Origin: Deltaproteobacteria bacterium
GTDB lineage: Bacteria > Desulfobacterota > Desulfobulbia > Desulfobulbales > BM004
DNA length: 11,804 nt
Reading direction: 5' to 3'
NCBI GenBank assembly: GCA_019312695.1
Contig: JAFDCT010000200.1
Location: 1-11,804 of the forward strand
Within the stretch, counting starts at the first letter, position 1, and the number at the start of each line of letters is the position of its first letter. Positions 6,320 through 11,804 of this stretch are shown in pieces. The notes under the pieces were generated by a model. It was given only the letters and a program-made list of their open reading frames with translations. It made no database searches and was not told the DNA's origin. The position numbers were made by a program, and so were the translations under genes.

Positions 6320-9300
6320 ATGAAATATATGCCTAGAAAAATTTTCTATCAAGTTTCTGCTGCCATAGCGCTGAGCATTATTATCTGCCTGATTGCCTTT
6401 TTGGGGCTGGTTGTTTTTTATCCCGGCGAGGAGATTAATCAAAGCAATATAGAAAAGATCCTCTCAATGGAAAGCCCGGTCTATTACAGCGACGGCAAAA
6501 ACAAAATAGGCGTTTTTTTTCAGGATGCCCACCGGCAATACATCCAGTATGAAGAAATTCCCCAGGATTTTGTAAACGCCATTATCGCCTCTGAAGATAA
6601 TAATTTTTTTGACCATTTTGGAGTGGATATCCCCGGAGTGCTGAGGGCTCTGCTGGCAAACATCAAAGCCGGTAGAGTTGTTCAGGGCGGCAGCACCTTA
6701 TCGCAGCAGACCGCAAAAAATCTCTTTAAAAGAAAGGACCGTTCCCTCAAAGCCAAGCTGACTGAACTCTTATATGCCTTGAGACTTGAGTACCATTATC
6801 CAAAAGAAAAGATCATAGAATTCTATGCCAACCAGTTCTTTGTCAGTGGCAATGGCCATGGTTTAGGAGTAGCAGCGCAGTATTACTTCAACAAGCCCGT
6901 TTCAGATCTGAGCACGCTGGAATGCGCCTTCATAGCCGGCTCGGTCAAGAGGCCCAATTATTACAACCCGTTTATCAAGGATAATGAAGAAATGGCCAGT
7001 CTTGCCATTAGCCGGGCAAAACAGCGTTCCGGGTATGTTCTGAGACAGATGTTAAAGCTTGGCATGATAACTCCTGACCAGTATGAGGAATATATGGCCC
7101 AGGAGATTAATTTTGAACAGGGTCAGATGTTCTTTCCTCTCAATACCCTGATGGATTTTGTCAAAGCAGGCCTGTCCGCTCCAGAGGTGGAAGAAGCTTT
7201 AGCAGTAAACGGCATTGACAATATTGCCACCTCGGGCATCAAGATCTTCACGACGGTTGAAAAGAATTTGCAGGAGGGGGCTTTTTACAGCCTGCGCAAA
7301 CAGTTGTCCAGGCTGAGTATCCGCCTGAAGGGATATGTACATGAAGACGTGCAACAATATTATGACAGCCTGGACAGTGGTGGTGACTGGGACCTCCATA
7401 AAGGGGCCTTTCTTTTTGGTACTGTTTCCTCTGTCGATATCTCAGCACAGCCTTCAATCACGGTTTTCCTCGGGAAACTAGGCGGTAAACAGAATCTCAC
7501 AGGAATTATAGACCTTCCGGGTATTATGCCTGTTGTTGATTCCCATATTAAATGGGAAAAGCAGCGCTGGACTGAACCGACAGAAAAGGATTTGTGGAAA
7601 TTTCTCAAAGGAATAAGAGCCGGTGACAAAATTTTTATCAGTGTGCGCAGAATTGACCGGAGCAGCAATACCATTCAGCTTGACCTTGAAAAATATCCTG
7701 AAATTCAGGGTGGCATAGTGGCCATCAGAGAAGGAACTATTCGGGCCATGGTCGGAGGGATGGAAAACCATTTCTTCAACCGGGCTGTTGCTGCCAAAAG
7801 GCCGATGGGTTCCGTGATCAAGCCTCTTGTTTATACTGCCGCCATTCAGCTAGGCTGGAACAGCATAGATGCTCTGGATAACGAAAGGAATCTGTTCGTC
7901 TACCAGAAGCAGGCTTATTTCCCAAGGCCGGACCATGTCAGCCCCCATAAACAGGTATCGATGAACTGGGCCGGAGTACACTCTGAAAACGTTGCCACAG
8001 TCTGGCTTCTGTATCACCTGTGTGACCACCTCACACCGGCCCAGTTCAAAGAACTTATCTCGCATCTTGATCTGGATAGGCGTGAATATGAGTCTCATGC
8101 CGGTTACCAGCAGCGGTTACGGGATATTCTGGGCATTCTGGTGGACCGGGAACAGCTAAGCCGGGCAGCATTCAGACAGGCCGTTATAAACGTCGAACCT
8201 GACCTGATTTTCAGCGGCAAACTCGGTGAATATCAATACTTGAAAAAGATGCAGTATGGTGCGGATTTTGAAAGCTTTCTGGAGGAAGTGGAAAATCTTG
8301 AGGGGCCGGAATATGAGTCGGAAAAAAGGCGTCAAAAACAGATTGCAGAAGAAAAGAATATCAGGCAGGAAATTCTCAAAAACAATTATCTGCATCACGT
8401 AAAACTTATGCAGGAACTTGCATTCCTGCGGGCCAGCCTTGCAGGAAAATTGCAATTGAGCACCACTGAAGCCCCGGAGATGTTTCTTGGACAGTTCTAT
8501 CATGATATGCTCAATGAAAAATTTATCTATGCCAGTGCACCTGCAGAAAACAGTTCCTGGCGAATGCTGAGTCCTGCAGATATCCTGAAAGAATTGCACC
8601 CCCTGTCATTTGCCCGGTTTAAAAACGATTTTCAGGATAATTTCTGGGCTAACATTCTGATTGAGGGCAGGGTCAGCCTTTCCACGCTCGAGACGCTCGC
8701 GGGCAGCGTACAAACAGAATTCGACCGTCTCTCTGCTCTACCACCTTACAGTTTTGAAGTCCTTTCACTCATACCGGACTTTCGTGTCCTGGCAGGACTG
8801 CGTTATGTGACAGCATTGGGCAAAGCCCTCAATATCAGGAGTGAACTGGAACCTGTTCTGTCATTCCCCCTGGGTTCAAATGTCATTTCTCTTCTGGAAG
8901 CTGCCATGGCATACCAGGCCTTGACAATGGGTCATATCACTGTAAGCGGCTCTAATGAAAGCGTCGATGCCCTGTCAATTATTGACCGTATAGAAAATGC
9001 CGAGGGAGATACTATTTATGTACCTGAGAGAAAGGATACCAGGGTCGTTGATGCAAGAACAAGTCTTGCTGTAAGTGATATACTGCGGAATGTCGTGAAA
9101 TTCGGTACCGGTCGTGCCGCCCATAAGGGTGTTCGGCTTCACAGCCATAATCCTGAAATTGAAGAACAGCTGAAACAGTTTGACCTGCCGGTACCGCTGA
9201 TGGGAAAGACCGGGACAGCAAACCGCTTTACGAATTCTGCTTTTGCCGGGGTAGTTCCCGGGCCAGCCGATAAGCAGAATGGCTTTTCCGTTGCGAACGG

Positions 9301-9694
9301 TTATAGCGTTGTTTCCTATGTCGGTTATGATGACAATGAGCCCATGGTTCGTAATACCACGCATATCACAGGTGCGAGTGGTGCTCTTCCGGTCTGGACC
9401 TCTATGGCGAATACCATCCTCCTGGAAAAAGAATTCGGCTCCCGGCTGGACTTGGTTGACCTGGCATTCTCTGTCGACCCTCTTACCGGTGAAACAGGCC
9501 TGCGTCTGATCAACCCGAACCTGCAACAGAAAAACATCCCGGTGAATCGAGGAAACGGCCTGCCTGAGACCGGCCAATATGGCAGCAGCAGTTCTGTGCG
9601 CTCATCAGATGCCACAACACTCACATTCGGCACTCTTCTTCCGAGCGGGGAATTTGGGCCTGCCAGGCATTTCCAGCCCTTCTGGCAAAATTAA
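6320..9694 (+). CDS. bifunctional class A penicillin-binding protein (glycosyltransferase 51 and transpeptidase), enlarged
   Basis: Peptidoglycan polymerase and cross-linking enzyme, anchored in the inner membrane by one segment (about 11-34), facing the periplasm. GT51 domain (about 60-235): SEDNNFFDHFG with catalytic Glu92, GGSTLSQQTAKN (123-134), KLTELLYALRLE with Glu149, and KEKIIEFYANQFF (162-174). A beta-rich, OB-like linker domain follows (about 361-457). Transpeptidase domain: SVIK with nucleophile Ser498, SEN (555-557), and KTGT (963-966). Both activities should be intact. At 1124 residues it is far longer than usual (750-850), because about 250 residues (roughly 570-825), including a highly charged helical stretch near 650-710, lie between SEN and the usual LGSNVISLLEAAMAY segment (851-865). 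The frame is open throughout, so it is not an error of fusion in frame reading. Start: ATG 6320 lacks a clear ribosome site; ATG 6329 (three codons later) has GGATG seven bases ahead and may be the true start. Confidence 0.92.
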   Translation: MKYMPRKIFYQVSAAIALSIIICLIAFLGLVVFYPGEEINQSNIEKILSMESPVYYSDGKNKIGVFFQDAHRQYIQYEEIPQDFVNAIIASEDNNFFDHFGVDIPGVLRALLANIKAGRVVQGGSTLSQQTAKNLFKRKDRSLKAKLTELLYALRLEYHYPKEKIIEFYANQFFVSGNGHGLGVAAQYYFNKPVSDLSTLECAFIAGSVKRPNYYNPFIKDNEEMASLAISRAKQRSGYVLRQMLKLGMITPDQYEEYMAQEINFEQGQMFFPLNTLMDFVKAGLSAPEVEEALAVNGIDNIATSGIKIFTTVEKNLQEGAFYSLRKQLSRLSIRLKGYVHEDVQQYYDSLDSGGDWDLHKGAFLFGTVSSVDISAQPSITVFLGKLGGKQNLTGIIDLPGIMPVVDSHIKWEKQRWTEPTEKDLWKFLKGIRAGDKIFISVRRIDRSSNTIQLDLEKYPEIQGGIVAIREGTIRAMVGGMENHFFNRAVAAKRPMGSVIKPLVYTAAIQLGWNSIDALDNERNLFVYQKQAYFPRPDHVSPHKQVSMNWAGVHSENVATVWLLYHLCDHLTPAQFKELISHLDLDRREYESHAGYQQRLRDILGILVDREQLSRAAFRQAVINVEPDLIFSGKLGEYQYLKKMQYGADFESFLEEVENLEGPEYESEKRRQKQIAEEKNIRQEILKNNYLHHVKLMQELAFLRASLAGKLQLSTTEAPEMFLGQFYHDMLNEKFIYASAPAENSSWRMLSPADILKELHPLSFARFKNDFQDNFWANILIEGRVSLSTLETLAGSVQTEFDRLSALPPYSFEVLSLIPDFRVLAGLRYVTALGKALNIRSELEPVLSFPLGSNVISLLEAAMAYQALTMGHITVSGSNESVDALSIIDRIENAEGDTIYVPERKDTRVVDARTSLAVSDILRNVVKFGTGRAAHKGVRLHSHNPEIEEQLKQFDLPVPLMGKTGTANRFTNSAFAGVVPGPADKQNGFSVANGYSVVSYVGYDDNEPMVRNTTHITGASGALPVWTSMANTILLEKEFGSRLDLVDLAFSVDPLTGETGLRLINPNLQQKNIPVNRGNGLPETGQYGSSSSVRSSDATTLTFGTLLPSGEFGPARHFQPFWQN

Positions 9695-9781
9695 TTACAA
9701 CTATGATTCCCAGATATTTGGGGGACATATCCCTTTCTTTTATGACAAAATCAGTTAATCTGTCCGGGCAGGTCTTAACTC

Positions 9782-9811
9782 TTGCAAATTTAACACATTC
9801 TGTTTTATAGC
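9782..9811 (+). promoter_or_regulatory. weak candidate promoter before the TPR-like envelope protein
   Basis: TTGCAA (9782-9787) and TATAGC (9806-9811), 18 bases apart, each match 4 of 6 consensus bases. The 212-bp gap behind the PBP gene has no intrinsic terminator I can support, so cotranscription with the PBP gene is equally possible. A 6-bp inverted repeat TAACAC/GTGTTA (9791-9796, 9815-9820) overlaps the site. Confidence 0.2.
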
Positions 9812-9906
9812 TAAGTGTTAGTAATTATCAGGCCAGAATAGACGGTGAAAACTGACCTGGAACATAATACGGAAACTATTATCTCTTTCTCACTTATGGA
9901 ATAGGT

Positions 9907-11700
9907 ATGCTGAACTTTAAAACATTAAACGTCGTAATAGTTATGCTCATCTTTTCTGCCTTGTTAAACAACTGTGCCGCAACCCCTCCGCCGGTCGCAA
10001 CCTCTCCAATGCAGGAAGAGTCTGCCCCTGAACCCCAAACTGCTTTACCGGAAAGCGCAGCCGAAGCTCCTGCCGATCTCCAGAAAGAAGAGACAATTGA
10101 ACTTTCTGCCGAGGATACTTCTCAAACATATATAGAGGAACATGAGGAGCCTTCTTTTCCTGTGAAAGTGCCTATTGATTATGCTGATATTGAATTTATC
10201 CAGCATCGTTTGATCGTCTATGAAAACAAGTTTGAAAAGTGGCTGGATATCTCGGAAACTGCCCTCAAAGGGCCGCTTGCTGAAGAAATTACATCCCTTG
10301 AAACGGAATGTATGCAGAATCTTGAAGGTATTCTCAGCGGTTACAGCAGATTAATGGAAAGAATACCGGTGGGTGAAATTGTTGCTTATGACAAGACCGG
10401 CGCAGTTGAACCAAAACATATACAGCAGCTTGACATTGCCTTCCTGGAGAGCAGGTGCAACGAATTACTGGCCATGGATTTTGCCTGGCAATATGAACCC
10501 TTGCCCGTGGCTGAGCCCGAACTGACATTTACCGCTGCTCAAGAGGCCATCGCAACCCATGTAAAGAAGGGCGATTATCAGGCTGCCCTCGATGCCTATG
10601 AAGGCTTGTCCCGTGACTTTCCAGACCGGGAACCGTCTCTTGCCACCCTTTTGGATTTTGGTCGCGCACTGCAATACACCGGTCAGGTCGAAGCGGCAAC
10701 ACGGCACTATAAACATATGCTTGATTCAGGAGATCTCGCCATTGAACCGCTTAGCATTAAACGTGAAGTTGGCGACCTTCTTCTTGCCAGCGATAATGCA
10801 GCGGCTGCAGAATTTTATTATGAGAGTATGATTCTGGAACACCAGTCAATAAGTGCGGAAGAGATTTGGGCCCAGGAACAGCTTACTTTCCTGCGTTCTT
10901 TTGATCCCGGATCTGAAGATATGGTTACCTATATGAAAATCCTGCGTGAATTCCAGACACATGATTACAAAATGCATGCTCCAAGGTTAAATGAACTGGT
11001 AAATAATTTTGCCAGGGTGCATGCTGGCAACCCGATTGCGATGAATGCATTGCGGCTCAAGACTTTTGCCGCCAATCAAATGAAAGCATGGTTTGGCCGC
11101 CAGCTGGTCAGGATTGATGCTCTTGTTGCAGAGGAAAGATTTACAGAGGCAAGTGATATCCTGAAAGACATTTCTGGCTATCACCTTCCCGCTGAACTGC
11201 AGGCAGTTTTACAGAAAACCTTCTACGATGTGGCTCAGGCTGAAATCCAGGCAATGGAAGAACAGCGGCGTATGAAGGAAATGGAATTGACCGAACAGTG
11301 GGATTCCGCAGTTAACCTACTGGATTCGCAGCAGTATGAACTTGCCATATCGGCCTTTGAATCTCTATCGGGCACGGAATATGAAGAAAAAGCAAAAATA
11401 AAGATTATTGAAGCTGCCAACCAGGCTGCCGGGGAAATGCGCAAGGAAGCGGCATCTCTTTTTATCAGAGCCGGCAAAACCACTGACATAGAACTAAAAA
11501 AAGCACTTCTTCTTAATTCCCACAGACTGCTGACAGAAATCCTGGACAAATATCCCCAGACAGAACTTCTGGACAAAGTACAACAGAACATCTCCATACT
11601 TGAAGAGCAGATAGAACGGTTCGACCCGGCTCTGCTGGAAGAACTGCAGCAGCAGAATCCTGCTGAAACCACAGCCTTTCCTTATGGTTTAGAACCATAA
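9907..11700 (+). CDS. putative envelope lipoprotein with TPR-like helical repeats, function unknown
   Basis: A 597-residue protein not recognised as a named family. It begins with a basic, hydrophobic signal segment (1-22) ending SALLNNC, so Cys23 may be lipidated, but Asn at -1 and -2 is atypical of a lipobox. Next comes a low-complexity stretch rich in Pro, Ala and Glu (26-85), like a linker from a membrane anchor. The remainder is almost entirely helical. Residues about 209-305 look like TPR units (KKGDYQAALDAYEGLSRDFP, then VEAATRHYKHML), as does 464-560 (LLDSQQYELAISAFESL and LLTEILDKYPQTELLDKV), resembling BamD/YfiO-type solenoids. A charged coiled-coil-like stretch lies at 445-465. The ATG at 9907 has GGA ten bases upstream (TGGAATAGGT). 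It lies 212 bp behind the PBP gene on the same strand. A scaffold or partner role in the envelope is inference from TPRs and context only. Confidence 0.8.
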   Translation: MLNFKTLNVVIVMLIFSALLNNCAATPPPVATSPMQEESAPEPQTALPESAAEAPADLQKEETIELSAEDTSQTYIEEHEEPSFPVKVPIDYADIEFIQHRLIVYENKFEKWLDISETALKGPLAEEITSLETECMQNLEGILSGYSRLMERIPVGEIVAYDKTGAVEPKHIQQLDIAFLESRCNELLAMDFAWQYEPLPVAEPELTFTAAQEAIATHVKKGDYQAALDAYEGLSRDFPDREPSLATLLDFGRALQYTGQVEAATRHYKHMLDSGDLAIEPLSIKREVGDLLLASDNAAAAEFYYESMILEHQSISAEEIWAQEQLTFLRSFDPGSEDMVTYMKILREFQTHDYKMHAPRLNELVNNFARVHAGNPIAMNALRLKTFAANQMKAWFGRQLVRIDALVAEERFTEASDILKDISGYHLPAELQAVLQKTFYDVAQAEIQAMEEQRRMKEMELTEQWDSAVNLLDSQQYELAISAFESLSGTEYEEKAKIKIIEAANQAAGEMRKEAASLFIRAGKTTDIELKKALLLNSHRLLTEILDKYPQTELLDKVQQNISILEEQIERFDPALLEELQQQNPAETTAFPYGLEP

Positions 11701-11804
11701 TAATTCCGTGGTCTGTTGTATATCAGATTCTGTTCGCTATACAGTAATGTCTGCAGATTGCTCCAGAGCTAACAGTGCTTTTTTGATGAAAACACCCCCG
11801 GCAA
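11701..11804. other. 3' flank, no gene identified
   Basis: The last 104 bases hold no supported feature. There is a six-T run (11779-11784) but no good stem before it. An ATG at 11786 opens a frame to the window end, but no ribosome site precedes it. Confidence 0.4.

Noticed and set aside
8156..8599. A 147-codon open frame antisense to the PBP gene
   Set aside because: It lies wholly inside the PBP coding region opposite its insertion, has a low-complexity Phe/Leu-rich composition typical of an antisense shadow, and shows no family motif.
8027..8794. The PBP insertion as a separate inserted gene or a frameshift artefact
   Set aside because: The reading frame is continuous from 6320 to 9694, base composition is like the rest of the gene, and there are no flanking repeats or a new start with ribosome site inside.
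8975..9577. A 200-codon open frame antisense to the KTG region of the PBP
   Set aside because: The plus strand here encodes conserved PBP motifs including KTGT; the antisense product shows no recognisable domain.
9703..9735. Possible terminator behind the PBP gene around CCCA/TGGG
   Set aside because: Only a four-base-pair stem and no adjoining T-run.
11786..11804. Start of a further plus-strand gene at the right edge (ATG at 11786)
   Set aside because: No Shine-Dalgarno sequence and only six codons visible; cannot be supported.

Overview
The window looks like a chromosomal core region of a Gram-negative bacterium. I infer a member of the Desulfobacterota (former Deltaproteobacteria, Desulfobulbales-like). 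The reasons are the cmoA-cmoB pair, lipoprotein signals, diderm-type wall enzymes (MltD and a class A penicillin-binding protein), moderate GC and a good sigma-54-type promoter. This assignment is inference; there is no rRNA or taxonomic marker gene. I see no tRNA, rRNA, CRISPR array, insertion sequence or phage gene.

Left part (1-3505, all minus strand). Read in the direction of transcription, the order is: a TraB/PrgY-family membrane protein (3505-2291); the YhbY-type RNA-binding ribosome-maturation factor (2209-1886); an isocitrate lyase/PEP mutase superfamily C-C lyase (1842-949); cmoA (919-197); and the first 66 codons of cmoB (200-1, running off the window). yhbY, the lyase gene, cmoA and cmoB are closely spaced and probably form one operon. 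CmoA and CmoB act in sequence on the wobble uridine of tRNA, so the operon mixes tRNA modification, ribosome maturation and an unrelated-looking carboxylic-acid lyase.

Middle part (3506-6319). A 724-residue MltD-type lytic transglycosylase lipoprotein with five LysM repeats is read on the minus strand (5934-3760). Its 3' side has a strong intrinsic terminator (hairpin 3604-3636 plus T-run). Between the stop codon and this terminator lie a 12-bp palindrome, an extended -10 element and a second hairpin, which could make a small RNA of about 90 nt. The 385-bp divergent region 5935-6319 has a near-consensus sigma-54 (-24/-12) element facing mltD, a 14-bp imperfect inverted repeat, and a second 7-bp perfect inverted repeat that brackets a TATAAT box facing the plus strand.

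Right part (6320-11804, plus strand). A very long (1124-residue) bifunctional class A penicillin-binding protein has all its glycosyltransferase and transpeptidase motifs, but about 250 extra residues sit between the SxN and KTG motifs. It is followed by a 597-residue helical, TPR-like envelope protein with an atypical lipobox. A peptidoglycan synthase is thus transcribed divergently from a peptidoglycan hydrolase across a structured promoter region, which suggests coordinated wall growth.

No obviously new multi-gene system is visible. The most unusual items are the insertion in the penicillin-binding protein, the architecture of the mltD/PBP intergenic region, and the possible small RNA downstream of mltD.
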